From the NCBI GenBank assembly GCA_021840255.1, contig JAKBYX010000001.1:186001-250000 (forward strand): a stretch of 64,000 nt of DNA. The letters are read 5' to 3'. The position numbers and the translations under genes are program-made. Every line of letters begins with the position of its first letter. Position 1 is the first letter of the stretch. The DNA comes from Nitrospirota bacterium. Lineage in GTDB: Bacteria > Nitrospirota > Thermodesulfovibrionia > Thermodesulfovibrionales > JdFR-88. The notes below the pieces were generated by a model. The model had not been told where the DNA came from. It made no database searches and saw only the letters and a list, made by a program, of their open reading frames with translations. This document shows, piece by piece, positions 1 through 8,744 of this stretch.

Positions 1-209
1 CGCTGAGGGCTGAGATCCTGGGTGACGCGCTCAAGGTGTTGATCGCCAAGTTCCATTTCAGCGAGGGCATGCCGCTTGACAAGTTGGCCAAAAAGCTGGG
101 GCTGCCGCTTGCCCGGCTGGAGAACGCGAAAAACGAGATGCTGGCGGAAGTTGAGCAGGCCGCCATAGAACGCTACAAGGAAGAGTCGGGGAGTTCCGGC
201 AACGCATAA
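1..209 (+). CDS. C-terminal end of an unidentified protein (partial)
   Basis: An open frame enters from the left edge (first complete codon at 3) and stops with TAA at 207-209. The visible 68 residues are charged and predicted helical (for example EGMPLDKLAKKLGLPLARLE), with a possible helix-turn-helix-like stretch KLAKKLGLPLARL. The gene starts outside the window, so the family cannot be named. It lies 37 bases upstream of the next gene on the same strand and may share its transcript. Confidence 0.6.
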   Translation, partial: LRAEILGDALKVLIAKFHFSEGMPLDKLAKKLGLPLARLENAKNEMLAEVEQAAIERYKEESGSSGNA

Positions 210-246
210 CCTTTTCTCCTTCGCCTGACAAGAAAAAACAAAAATC

Positions 247-690
247 ATGGCAGACATAAGCATATCCAAGATCGGGAAAACCAGGGCTTTCAGGGAAAAC
301 CTGAGGTTCGACGTTACGCCGGAACTGCTCTTTAAACCCCGGTTCGCGAACACCTCGGGCAACGAAGAGTTTATCAAAGAGACGCAGGGGTTTTCCTTTT
401 ATGTGGAATACATGGAGGGCATGGATAAGCCCGCCCTCATGGTGATGAAGACCTATCGCCTTACGTCAAAAAGCATAGCCCAGGTGACGGACGCGCCGGA
501 AGAGCTCCTTTGGGGGGCCGTTCGTGAAAGCGGGGCCAGGGACATAATGGGGATGTATCCTCTCAGCAAGCCCCTTGAGGACTGGATCAGAAGCCAGATA
601 GAGGCACAGGCGAAAAAAACGCAAGGAGACAAAAAAGATGCAGGACACAAAGGCGGTAATAGAGACCAAATTCGGCAACATCACCCTTAA
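247..690 (+). CDS. Hypothetical protein, 147 aa
   Basis: I do not recognise this protein. It is soluble, with no signal peptide or membrane segment. The N-terminal half is mixed (KIGKTRAFRENLRFDVTPEL) and the C-terminus is hydrophilic and Lys/Gln/His-rich. Its last 53 bases overlap the cyclophilin gene, whose own ribosome site and start lie inside it. The overlapping tail (KKDAGHKGGNRDQIRQHHP) looks like low-constraint read-through sequence, so the protein may once have ended earlier. It is probably co-transcribed with the cyclophilin. Confidence 0.6.
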   Translation: MADISISKIGKTRAFRENLRFDVTPELLFKPRFANTSGNEEFIKETQGFSFYVEYMEGMDKPALMVMKTYRLTSKSIAQVTDAPEELLWGAVRESGARDIMGMYPLSKPLEDWIRSQIEAQAKKTQGDKKDAGHKGGNRDQIRQHHP

Positions 691-1132
691 GTTCTTTCCC
701 GATGTGGCCCCAGGCCACGTGAAGAACTTCATTGACCTGGCCCAAAAAGAATTTTACGACGGAACGCTATTCCACAGGGTGATCCCGGGCTTTATGATAC
801 AGGGAGGGGACCCGAACACCAAGGGGCCCAACCGCGCGACATACGGCATGGGCGGCCCCGGCTACACGATAAAGGCCGAGTTCAACTCAAGGCCCCACAA
901 GAGGGGGATCCTTTCCATGGCGCGCTCCAGCAACCCGGACAGCGCGGGCTCGCAGTTCTTCATAACCGTTGCCGATGCGTCCTTCCTGGATAACCAGTAC
1001 ACGGTCTTCGGGGAGGTGGAGTCCGGCATGGACGTGGTGGACGCCATCGTGAACCTGCCAAGGGACGCCTCCGATAACCCCAAGGAACGGGTGGAGATGA
1101 AGGTTAAGATCATCGAGGGAGAAAACAACTAG
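638..1132 (+). CDS. ppiB: Cyclophilin-type peptidyl-prolyl cis-trans isomerase
   Basis: This protein catalyses cis-trans isomerisation of X-Pro bonds during protein folding. It has no signal peptide, so it is expected in the cytoplasm. The 164 residues are one complete cyclophilin domain. Visible motifs are FHRVIPGFMIQGGDP (catalytic Arg and substrate pocket), the SMARSSNPDSAGSQFFI segment, and FLDNQYTVFGEV near the end. The start is supported by AAGGAG about ten bases upstream. It overlaps the preceding hypothetical gene by 53 bases and is followed by a strong hairpin terminator, so it is probably the last gene of its transcript. Confidence 0.93.
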   Translation: MQDTKAVIETKFGNITLKFFPDVAPGHVKNFIDLAQKEFYDGTLFHRVIPGFMIQGGDPNTKGPNRATYGMGGPGYTIKAEFNSRPHKRGILSMARSSNPDSAGSQFFITVADASFLDNQYTVFGEVESGMDVVDAIVNLPRDASDNPKERVEMKVKIIEGENN

Positions 1133-1186
1133 GCATCCCCGCAGGATATTTATCTAACCGCCAGGCTGCGGGAAGCGGCTGCAAGA

Positions 1187-1225
1187 AAAGGGGAAGGGGA
1201 CGAATTTTTCGTCCCCTTCCCCTTT
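1187..1225. terminator. Long perfect hairpin, probable terminator
   Basis: An 18-bp perfect stem (1187-1204 pairing with 1208-1225) with a 3-nt loop lies 55 bases after the cyclophilin stop. The arms are AAAGGGGAAGGGGACGAA and its complement. T-rich sequence follows on the plus strand (1226-1243). It probably ends the ppiB transcript and separates it from the promoter just downstream. Confidence 0.75.
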
Positions 1226-1243
1226 CTTTACAAGCATTTTTTC

Positions 1244-1278
1244 TTGACAATATATCAAAAAAATTTTATATATATAAT
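1244..1278 (+). promoter_or_regulatory. Sigma-70-like promoter upstream of the ACR3 remnant
   Basis: TTGACA at 1244-1249 is followed by a very A+T-rich stretch. TATATA lies at 1267-1272 (17-nt spacer), and a perfect TATAAT at 1273-1278 is too far away for this -35 box. The promoter now faces only the broken ACR3/FmdE fragments. Confidence 0.45.
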
Positions 1279-1404
1279 ACAATGCGATTATATTTAAGGA
1301 CTTTTTGAGGCAAGCATTATATTTACATAAAAAGAGTTCCATAAATAACAAGAGGCACAGGCAAGTTTTTCAGAGCATAAAAAACGGGAGGGGACGGATA
1401 AGAA

Positions 1405-1932
1405 ATGGCAATAACGCTCTGCGGAAACGCGGAGGCCACCTGCCCGGCCACCCCGCCCCGGATAAAGGTGCTTTTCTTTTCCGTGTACGCATATGTATTC
1501 ATCACCGTGCTGCCGTCATGGCTGGGGCTTAAAGGCGCGATCGTAAACGTCACGATAGGACAGATCGCAAAGAGCGTTTTCATCTATCTGGGCGTCCCGT
1601 TTCTGGCTGGTTTGATTACGCGGTTAACCCTGATAAGGACAAAGGGCCCCGAATGGTACAGGCGGGAGTTCATGCCAAGGATAAGCCCCGTCACCCTCAT
1701 ATTCCTGCTTTTTACGATAGTCGTAATGTTTTCACTCAAGGGCAATTACATAGTCAGGCTCCCGTTTGACGTTCTGCGTGTCGCGGTCCCTCTCCTCATC
1801 TATTTTGTGGTCATGTTCCTGGTCTCCTTTTATCTTGGCAGGAAGATCGGGGCGGACTATGAGAAGACGGCCACTTTGGCGTTTACCGCGGCAAGCAATA
1901 ACTTTGAGCTTGCGATAGCCGTTGCCGTGCGA
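1405..1932 (+). pseudogene. ACR3 arsenite efflux transporter, internal fragment
   Basis: The frame encodes an internal part of an ACR3-family arsenite permease (bile acid:sodium symporter superfamily). Recognisable stretches are [38 protein letters not shown] and [15 protein letters not shown], with about five hydrophobic segments. The first four or so membrane helices and the C-terminal helices are missing. After AIAVAV the sequence no longer resembles ACR3, and from about 1932 the DNA encodes the tail of an unrelated protein in another frame. The N-terminal 20 residues ([20 protein letters not shown]) also do not look like ACR3. The remnant cannot form a full transporter. Confidence 0.75.
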
Positions 1933-2152
1933 GATAACAGATCCTCTGGTGGAGAAGGTGCTTTCCCTCCCTGAAGAGGAGTTGCTCGATATAAGCGAGA
2001 TTAAGACAGTTGGGGTCCAGCAGAAAAAAGGAAAAAACATATTTGAGGCTGAGCGCTGTGAGCACTGCGGCGAACTGACGTTCGTAAACAAACTGAGGCT
2101 CACCACGGAGGGAAAGCTGGTCTGTATCCCCTGTTCAGGATATGGGGATTAA
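1930..2152 (+). pseudogene. C-terminal fragment of an FmdE-type zinc-finger protein
   Basis: This frame starts within the end of the ACR3 remnant. It encodes the tail typical of FmdE (formylmethanofuran dehydrogenase subunit E) family proteins: [20 protein letters not shown], then a zinc-ribbon pair CEHC...CIPC. The large N-terminal catalytic-like FmdE domain is absent, so it is either a remnant or at most a free-standing zinc ribbon. A plausible ATG exists at 1922 but lacks a good ribosome site. I read the junction as a deletion that joined two neighbouring genes. Confidence 0.6.
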
Positions 2153-2385
2153 AACGATCTCTTCATACTGGTGAATCAAATAAGGCAGAATTCTCCTTAA
2201 AGGGGCACAAAAATGATCATTGCCGCTGCCGCAGGTGCGGGTGAAACTGCTGCTTAAACTATATGCATGAAGAAATGGTGAAAAAGGGGAATTTTTGTCT
2301 CCTGATGAGGACGCCTCTAAAGCCGCAAGCCTTTCTTAAAGAAAATTGTTTTAAAATCCATTCCCCGATTTTGTAAAATAGAGAT

Positions 2386-3489
2386 ATGAGAATATGGACT
2401 ACCAAGACACTGGGGGAAACTTTTTTCCCCGGCAAAGAGTTCGATCTGGAGATCCGTTCGCCAAATGAGATCCAAAGTTCGTTTCTCCACGGGGCCGTAC
2501 CAGGGGACATGGCCCTGATCGATCTTCCTGAAGATTATATCGGGTTTCTTGCGCTGGCAAAGGCAAAGGGGATAATGGGGCCTTTCATATTCATTTCACC
2601 TGAGCCCACGATAATAGAGGAACAGCTTAAGAGATACAGGGCCTTGATACTGGACATACAGAAAAATGAAATATCGGAAATAAGAGAGGTAGTAAATTTC
2701 ATCGCGCAAAGGTACCTGGAGCGTGACACGAGGCCTGTTTCCGTTCATGACACGGCAACTGAAATGGCCGCCAGCGAATTCAAGGTTTACCATGCCGGAG
2801 TGCAGGTAAAGGATACTTCCCGGATAAAACAGGTTCTGGAATATATCCTTCGGGCGGAGATCCCCGTGATAGTGTCCGTAAGCATTCTTGAAGACGGGGA
2901 ACCCGTGACGGCAAGGGGGCTTTGCCGTATGGAGTCTTTAAATGACCAGGAAATTGTCATGCACAGGTTTACTCCAAAGGTGTTTTCAGAAATAATCAGG
3001 GAGAATACTCAGATCAAGCTGGTCCTTTCCCATCGCGATCAGAACTTTGACGCCGTTTCGACCGTGCTTACGACCGGTACGGACAGCCTGCGTATAACCG
3101 TGCCCGATACCCTTTTTGAGGAAAAAAGAAGAAATATCCGCGTGGAACCCGGCCGGAAAAATCCGGTACTGCTTTATATTCTAAGGAAAAACGAGCGGAC
3201 AACCGAGTGCCGGGTGGTTGATATCAGCATTGACGGACTGCGTTTTGAAACAGGGACCGAACTAATAACAGGCGGCGTATACGGGTTCACCGTTGTCTTG
3301 CCAGGGGAGAGAAATACTGTCCTTAGTTACGGGAAAATACTGTATCAGCTGGCCGCGGCTGGGGCTTACCGTTACGGCGTTCAACTGGATATCCATCCGG
3401 GGGATGAGGAGCGCATTGCCCACTATATCATGAACAGGGAAAAAGAGATCGCATCCCTGCTGCCCCGTTTTATCACGCAAAAAGCCTGA
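2386..3489 (+). CDS. PilZ domain protein (predicted c-di-GMP receptor)
   Basis: The C-terminal third carries a PilZ domain, a known c-di-GMP-binding fold. It shows the N-terminal arginine motif (EKRRNIRVEP) and, about 40 residues later, DISIDGLRF, matching the (D/N)xSxxG signature. The central region (about residues 130-235) resembles a YcgR-N-like beta domain. The first 120 residues are unassigned and may be a degenerate receiver-like or sensor region. There is no membrane segment. The output partner cannot be told from the neighbours: the gene stands alone between the ACR3 scar and a convergent sulfate permease gene. Confidence 0.8.
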   Translation: MRIWTTKTLGETFFPGKEFDLEIRSPNEIQSSFLHGAVPGDMALIDLPEDYIGFLALAKAKGIMGPFIFISPEPTIIEEQLKRYRALILDIQKNEISEIREVVNFIAQRYLERDTRPVSVHDTATEMAASEFKVYHAGVQVKDTSRIKQVLEYILRAEIPVIVSVSILEDGEPVTARGLCRMESLNDQEIVMHRFTPKVFSEIIRENTQIKLVLSHRDQNFDAVSTVLTTGTDSLRITVPDTLFEEKRRNIRVEPGRKNPVLLYILRKNERTTECRVVDISIDGLRFETGTELITGGVYGFTVVLPGERNTVLSYGKILYQLAAAGAYRYGVQLDIHPGDEERIAHYIMNREKEIASLLPRFITQKA

Positions 3490-3521
3490 AGGCGCGGAAG
3501 GGCCCACACCCTCCGATGCCA

Positions 3522-5216
3522 TCATTGCGCGTTCTGCGCCGCTTCCGCCTGATATGCCTTGAGGACATCAAGGATCGTAATGTAGTAGGAGTCCTTGCCG
3601 GTCAATTGGGTGAGCTGAGAGCGGTCCAACTCCTCATGGACGTGGTCTGTGACCCCTGCCAGCACCAGGCGTATCCCTCGGCCCTTCAGGTCTTCCGCGA
3701 TTTGGCGCAGCGTTTCCGCCGCGGAAAAATCCACATCGTCGATCGCGCCCGCATCGATGCAGAACCAGCGCAGCCGGGGTTTCGCCCCTTTCACCAGATC
3801 GCCTGCCTCCCGGGAAAGCTGTTCCGTGTTCGCGTAGTACATTGAGTGCGTAAACCGGTAAACCATAAGCCCGGGGGCCAGCTGCTCCGGAGAGGACACC
3901 GGCACAGGCATGAACCTTTTGTTCTCGTCCGTTTTGATCACGGAGTTTTTGGGCCGGTAGCCATGGCGTGTATGGGCCACAATGGAGAGGAACATGGCGG
4001 CAAGTATGCCCTCCCCTACGCCCGCGAATATCACGGTGAGGGCGGTGATGAGCGCCACCCAGAATTCCCACGGCCGCTCGAAGAAAATCCTGCGCATGCC
4101 CCTGATGTCTATCAGTTCGAGGCCTATGAGAAAAACCACCGTGGAAAGCACGGCGCCCGGCATGTAAGAAAGAGGGGCCGTCAGGAACAGGAGCACCAGG
4201 AAAACGAAAATGCTTGCCGTTATCTGCGCAAGCTGGCTTTGCCCGCCCGCCGTCTCCACCATCTGCGTCTTCGTGGGGCTGCCGTTCACAACGAAGGCGC
4301 CCGACAGGCCCGCGCCGATATTGGCCAGACTCAGGCCCAGCAGATCTATATTCTGGTTGAACCGTTCATTGTGCCTGGCGGCGTATGCCCTGGAAGTGGC
4401 CGCGCTCTGGGCCAGGATAACGACGAACATGGAGAAGGCAATGGGCAAAAGCCGGTCTATCAGGTCCCACTTCCATTGGATCCGGGGAAAGGCGACAGAG
4501 GGCAGTCCGCCAGGTATGACGCCCAGTACGTGCACGCCGTGTCCCTGCAGGTGAAACAGCGCACTGGCAGCGATGGAGCCGATGACCGCCATCAGCGCCC
4601 CCGGGATCTTCTTCGATATCCTGCCTGAAACAACGATGGTCAGCAGTGTCCCGGCAGAAACCAGAAGGTTATAAACGCTTGCATGGCTGATGCGCCCGGA
4701 AGCGTTTATCATCATTCCGATAAGGCCCCTGCCGTGTGCGGAGAAACCCAGCATACCGGGGATCTCGCCTAATGCGACCTGCACCCCCACACCGGTGAGA
4801 AAGCCTACCAGAACGGTCCGGGACAGGAAATCGGCAAGGAAGCCGATGCGGATGACCCGCGCCATAAGAAGAAGCCCCGCCGACATGAACGCAAGCACGC
4901 CCGCATAAGCCATCCACTGCGCGGAGGCAGGGGTTGCCATGCCGCTCAAACCCGCAAAGAGGATCGCGGCGGTGGCGGAATCCGCCCCTACGACCAGGTG
5001 CCTGGAGGAGCCCGAAAGCGCGAACAAAAGCATCGGGACAAGCATGGTATAAAGACCGGCGATAACCGGGGTGCCCGCTATCTTTGCATAACCCATCACC
5101 TCTGGTATGGCCAGGGCGGCAAGCGTGACGCCGGCGGCAATGTCCGCCGTCACCAGGGAGCGTTTAACCGGCAGGATACCCTGGAGGACCGGCAATCCGG
5201 TCCGGCATCTTTTCAT
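3522..5216 (-). CDS. SulP family anion permease with STAS domain
   Basis: An inner-membrane anion transporter, probably for sulfate, but the SulP family also includes bicarbonate and other anion carriers. The 564-residue protein has 10-12 hydrophobic segments starting at ADIAAGVTLAALAIPEVMGY, which is the typical SulP first helix. It ends in a cytoplasmic STAS domain of about 120 residues (LRWFCIDAGAIDDVDFSAAE). The frame is open to a TTG at 5312, but that start has no ribosome site; I prefer the ATG at 5216, which begins MKRCRTGL. The gene follows the terminator of the upstream cysteine-cluster gene, so it should have its own promoter. Its 3' end converges with the PilZ gene. Confidence 0.88.
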   Translation of the reverse strand: MKRCRTGLPVLQGILPVKRSLVTADIAAGVTLAALAIPEVMGYAKIAGTPVIAGLYTMLVPMLLFALSGSSRHLVVGADSATAAILFAGLSGMATPASAQWMAYAGVLAFMSAGLLLMARVIRIGFLADFLSRTVLVGFLTGVGVQVALGEIPGMLGFSAHGRGLIGMMINASGRISHASVYNLLVSAGTLLTIVVSGRISKKIPGALMAVIGSIAASALFHLQGHGVHVLGVIPGGLPSVAFPRIQWKWDLIDRLLPIAFSMFVVILAQSAATSRAYAARHNERFNQNIDLLGLSLANIGAGLSGAFVVNGSPTKTQMVETAGGQSQLAQITASIFVFLVLLFLTAPLSYMPGAVLSTVVFLIGLELIDIRGMRRIFFERPWEFWVALITALTVIFAGVGEGILAAMFLSIVAHTRHGYRPKNSVIKTDENKRFMPVPVSSPEQLAPGLMVYRFTHSMYYANTEQLSREAGDLVKGAKPRLRWFCIDAGAIDDVDFSAAETLRQIAEDLKGRGIRLVLAGVTDHVHEELDRSQLTQLTGKDSYYITILDVLKAYQAEAAQNAQ

Positions 5217-5320
5217 CGGATCATGCAAAGGCGGGGGATCTTTCACAGGAGGGTGGGCTTCCGTGTTTCCGGTCTGCCATGCGCGATATGAAGGGCGGTT
5301 CTTAAGTGCCAATTTATTGG

Positions 5321-5348
5321 AAAAAAGTCCGCCCGAAAAGGGGCGGAC
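5321..5348 (-). terminator. Rho-independent terminator of the cysteine-cluster gene
   Basis: On the minus strand, GTCCGCCC (5348-5341) pairs with GGGCGGAC (5334-5327) across a 6-nt loop, and is followed by six T residues (5326-5321). It starts four bases past the stop codon of the minus-strand gene ending at 5352. Confidence 0.88.
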
Positions 5349-5351
5349 CGG

Positions 5352-6185
5352 CTACTTCTGTTCCTTCTTCGCGGCCTTGGCGGCCTTCGTCATGGCTTCT
5401 CTTTCCTTCAGCACTTCCTGTTTAACATTGAGCGTCTGCTCCAGCCCCAGGATGAATTTAAGGTGCTTGAAACCAAGCTTCATGAGCGCCTCTTCGGAGG
5501 CCTTTATCTCTTCGACCTCTGCTTGCGGGATGTCGAATATCTCAAGGAAGCGGCTGCCAAGCACGTATTCCCTGAACTTGTCCAGGTCATAGCTGGACAT
5601 GAAAAAAAGCATCTTCTTTTTATCATTGAGCATAGGCTGGCCGGGCAGGTTCCTGCGCATGAGGAGCTGCTTCCATTCCCGGTTCATGCCGTCGTACTGG
5701 GTTATCTCCTGGTCGTCTTTCCAGGAATCAATGGTCCATTCGGTCTGTTCCTCGTAACCCTTGCAGTGTTTTTCCTTCACGAAGAAATAGAACTCCTCGT
5801 GCAGGATCCCGCCCTTATCATCGTTTTTTTTGATCGTCCCCTGCCCTATGGGATAATAGCGGCAGCTTACCGGCCTGTCCGTATACACCGTGCAGCCGTC
5901 CGGAACTGTCACGAACGGGCATTTCCTGGAGGACTCCTCCATCATCTTAAGGAAGGCATACGGATGTGAGGACTGCTTGTCCACGCGCACCACCGTGTAT
6001 TTATCAAGGAACTCTCCGGAGGTCATTCCCAGACGCTTTTTAAGCCTGAGAACGTCGTATGGGGTGAGCATGATATCCACGTTGGAGCAGCAGTGGGTGA
6101 AACAGGAAATCGCTTTATGGCACTTGAATTTGAACCTGGAGTCGGGGCCGAGCTCACGCGGTTCGACCGCCTTCATATTGAACAT
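5352..6185 (-). CDS. YkgJ-like cysteine cluster protein
   Basis: Member of the YkgJ (UPF0153) cysteine-cluster family, thought to bind a zinc or iron-sulfur centre; the biochemical role is not established. The conserved N-terminal pattern is visible as FKCHKAISCFTHCCSN, with a second cluster KCPFVTVPDGC...RPVSCRYYPIG about 70 residues later. The C-terminal third is a charged helical region ending in an Ala/Lys-rich tail. A TTG at 6257 would extend the frame by 24 residues, but no ribosome site supports it; family members begin near MFNMKAVEPREL, so I use the ATG at 6185. It is transcribed alone and ends at a clear terminator. Confidence 0.82.
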   Translation of the reverse strand: MFNMKAVEPRELGPDSRFKFKCHKAISCFTHCCSNVDIMLTPYDVLRLKKRLGMTSGEFLDKYTVVRVDKQSSHPYAFLKMMEESSRKCPFVTVPDGCTVYTDRPVSCRYYPIGQGTIKKNDDKGGILHEEFYFFVKEKHCKGYEEQTEWTIDSWKDDQEITQYDGMNREWKQLLMRRNLPGQPMLNDKKKMLFFMSSYDLDKFREYVLGSRFLEIFDIPQAEVEEIKASEEALMKLGFKHLKFILGLEQTLNVKQEVLKEREAMTKAAKAAKKEQK

Positions 6186-6416
6186 AACCGGAAAAGACCT
6201 CGCTTCCAAAAATTTATCTATTCTAACACATACCTTTTTGTTCTTGTTTATATCCAATTATTATTTTAGAATTGAAATGAACAACGGGCGTATTCCCCCG
6301 CGGCATGAAGGCAAAAAACAAAAATTGCCACGGGGTCGAGTGAGCGAACACAACAAAAAAATGAAATCCCTTACATCAGGTTCCCCGCAGCTTGCCGCAG
6401 GGGACCTCAATCGGAT

Positions 6417-8141
6417 ATGGAACCTTTAATCTCCCTGGAGGAGTTCCTTAAGGAACCGAAAATAGCCTATTTTTCCATGGAGATAGGCGTGCACAACGAC
6501 ATGCACACCTATAGCGGCGGGCTTGGCGTGCTCGCCGGAGACACCATCCGCTCTGCGGCCGACCTTAAGATCCCCCTGCTTGCGGTGTCTCTGCTAAGCA
6601 AAAAAGGCTACTTTAACCAGGACATAGACGCCGAAGGAAACCAGAAAGAAAACCCCGCCCCGTGGCAGCCCGAACAGTTCATGGAGCCCCTGCCTCTGAA
6701 GGTGTCCGTGGAGCTTTGCGGAAGGCCTGTTGCGGTAAGAAGCTGGCTGTTCGTGCAGCGGAGCGTCACCGGGGGCAAGGTGCCCATCCTGTTTCTCGAT
6801 ACGGACATCCCGGAGAATGCCCCTGAAGACAGGGAGATAACCGCCTCTCTTTACGGGGGAGACATAAGATACAGGCTTATGCAGGAGGCCATCTTGGGCA
6901 TCGGCGGGGTCAGGATGCTGAGGAAACTGGGTTTCGATATAAAGAAATATCACATGAACGAGGGGCACGCAAGCTTCCTTACCCTGGAGCTCCTGCTTGA
7001 ATACCGGAAGGACATAGAGGCCGTCTGGGACGAGGACCTGGTGTGGGATGTCGCAAAGGTGAAAGACCTCTGCGTGTTCACCACCCATACCCCCGTGGAG
7101 GCCGGCCATGACGTCTTCCCATACGACCTTTTCAAGGAGGTCATGGGCGAGATCATACCCATCAGGATAATCAAGAAATGGGCGGGCCCGGACAAGCTTA
7201 ATATGACCCACCTTGCCCTGAACCTTACGGAATATGTAAACGGGGTGGCCAAAAAACACAAGGAAGTCTCCATGCTGATGTTCCCCGGGTACGAGTTCTC
7301 CTCCATCACCAACGGTGTCCACTCGTTTACCTGGACAGGCGAGCCGATGAGGAACCTCTTTGACAAATACCTTCCCGGATGGGCAAACGAACCGGAGCTT
7401 TTCGTCCGGGTGGGGCGCATACCGGAGGATGAGCTATGGGAGGCCCACATGGCCTCAAAGCGCTCACTGATAGATTATGTGAACCGGGCAACGGGGGCGG
7501 GCTTAAGCCACGACCTGCTGACCATAGGGTTTGCCAGGAGGGCCACCGCATACAAGCGGGGAGACCTGATATTCAGGGACATCGAAAGGCTGGGGCGCAT
7601 CGGGCAGGGCAAGCTGCAATTCATATTCGCGGGCAAGGCCCATCCAAAGGACACCCCCGGCAAACAGGTCATAAAGCATGTTTTTGAATGCATGAAGACG
7701 CTGGCCGACCGGATAAAGATCGTATATCTTAAAAACTATGACATGGACCTGGCCCTGAAGCTCGTCTCCGGGGTGGACATATGGATGAACACCCCGCAGA
7801 GGCCCAGGGAGGCGTCAGGGACATCCGGGATGAAGGCCGCCCACAACGGAATAGTCAATTTCAGCGTCCTGGACGGGTGGTGGATAGAAGGGCATATCGA
7901 GGGTTATACGGGATGGGCAATAGGCCCGGCGGTTTCAAACGAGAGCGAGACGCAGGAGGTGAGGGATGAAAAAGACGCCGAAGACCTCTATGGCAAACTG
8001 GAAAAGACTATTATCCCGCTTTATTATGGAGACAGGCACATGTGGGTGCGCATGATGCAAAATGCGATAGGCAAAAACGCCTATTACTTCAATACCCACC
8101 GCATGATGCTTAGATACGTGACGGAAGCCTATATTAAATAA
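6417..8141 (+). CDS. glgP: Alpha-glucan (glycogen/maltodextrin) phosphorylase, short form
   Basis: Phosphorolysis of alpha-1,4-glucans to glucose 1-phosphate with pyridoxal phosphate (GT35 family). At 574 residues it is the shorter bacterial/archaeal type. It opens with IAYFSMEIGVHNDMHTYSGG. Other visible motifs are MNEGHASFL, TNGVHSFTW, the cofactor region RPREASGTSGMKAA (the Lys is the expected PLP Schiff base residue) and a C-terminal GWWIEG. AGGGGA upstream supports the ATG at 6417. It stands alone on the plus strand, divergent from the cysteine-cluster gene; no other glycogen genes are in the window. Confidence 0.93.
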   Translation: MEPLISLEEFLKEPKIAYFSMEIGVHNDMHTYSGGLGVLAGDTIRSAADLKIPLLAVSLLSKKGYFNQDIDAEGNQKENPAPWQPEQFMEPLPLKVSVELCGRPVAVRSWLFVQRSVTGGKVPILFLDTDIPENAPEDREITASLYGGDIRYRLMQEAILGIGGVRMLRKLGFDIKKYHMNEGHASFLTLELLLEYRKDIEAVWDEDLVWDVAKVKDLCVFTTHTPVEAGHDVFPYDLFKEVMGEIIPIRIIKKWAGPDKLNMTHLALNLTEYVNGVAKKHKEVSMLMFPGYEFSSITNGVHSFTWTGEPMRNLFDKYLPGWANEPELFVRVGRIPEDELWEAHMASKRSLIDYVNRATGAGLSHDLLTIGFARRATAYKRGDLIFRDIERLGRIGQGKLQFIFAGKAHPKDTPGKQVIKHVFECMKTLADRIKIVYLKNYDMDLALKLVSGVDIWMNTPQRPREASGTSGMKAAHNGIVNFSVLDGWWIEGHIEGYTGWAIGPAVSNESETQEVRDEKDAEDLYGKLEKTIIPLYYGDRHMWVRMMQNAIGKNAYYFNTHRMMLRYVTEAYIK

Positions 8142-8377
8142 ATGCGCCTTCCCTCTTCATTCCCCTGTTTTTATTTTTAGCCGTCATTCCCGCAAGCGAA
8201 GCGCGCCGAGAATCCTTCCGGAAAAGGGCAAAAAAGGATTCCGCCCGATTTTTACATAAATAAAATCCTGGCCGGAAAGACAACGGTTAATGCAACGATA
8301 GGGTTATCAAATAAGGGATTTATGAAATACCGCAATTTATGAAAAATACTACACCGGAACAGTTCAACGGAAAGTTC

Positions 8378-8602
8378 TCAGTGGCAGCTTGAGCAGGAGG
8401 AGCCGCTGCAGGAGCCGCATCCGGAGGACCGGGAACCTCCCCCGGAGGGTGACGCCTTTTTCCCGCCCCCCATGCCAAAAGATGACATTTTTTTCCTTAC
8501 GTCCTGGGAGCCGCATTCAGTGCACGTGACCGTCGCCTGCCCAAAGACCAGTCTCTCGAATTCCCTGGAGCATTTGTTGCAAATATACTCGTAAACCGGC
8601 AT
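8378..8602 (-). CDS. FmdB family zinc-ribbon protein
   Basis: Small putative regulator of 74 residues. The first 45 residues are the standard FmdB zinc ribbon (MPVYEYICNKCSREFE...CTECGSQDVRKK), with two CxxC pairs. The tail is Gly/Ser/Cys-rich (CGSCSGSSCSSC) and could hold a metal, a common trait of this family. Function is not defined; the name comes from a repressor in methylotrophs. It is monocistronic. The 236 bases between glgP and this gene contain a short inverted repeat (AATCCTT...AAGGATT) within a TCATTCCCGC-type sequence but no gene. Confidence 0.88.
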   Translation of the reverse strand: MPVYEYICNKCSREFERLVFGQATVTCTECGSQDVRKKMSSFGMGGGKKASPSGGGSRSSGCGSCSGSSCSSCH

Positions 8603-8744
8603 GGTTTATTATAAACATCGTTATTTGTGGTTGCAATCACAGAAATTATCTATATCCACAGAATTTTATTTTTAAATCGGCAGGTGAGCGGCCTTAAGGG
8701 GCAGGATTTTCCCCGAGTGGAAGCCTGATCAGCAGCCGGCCCGG

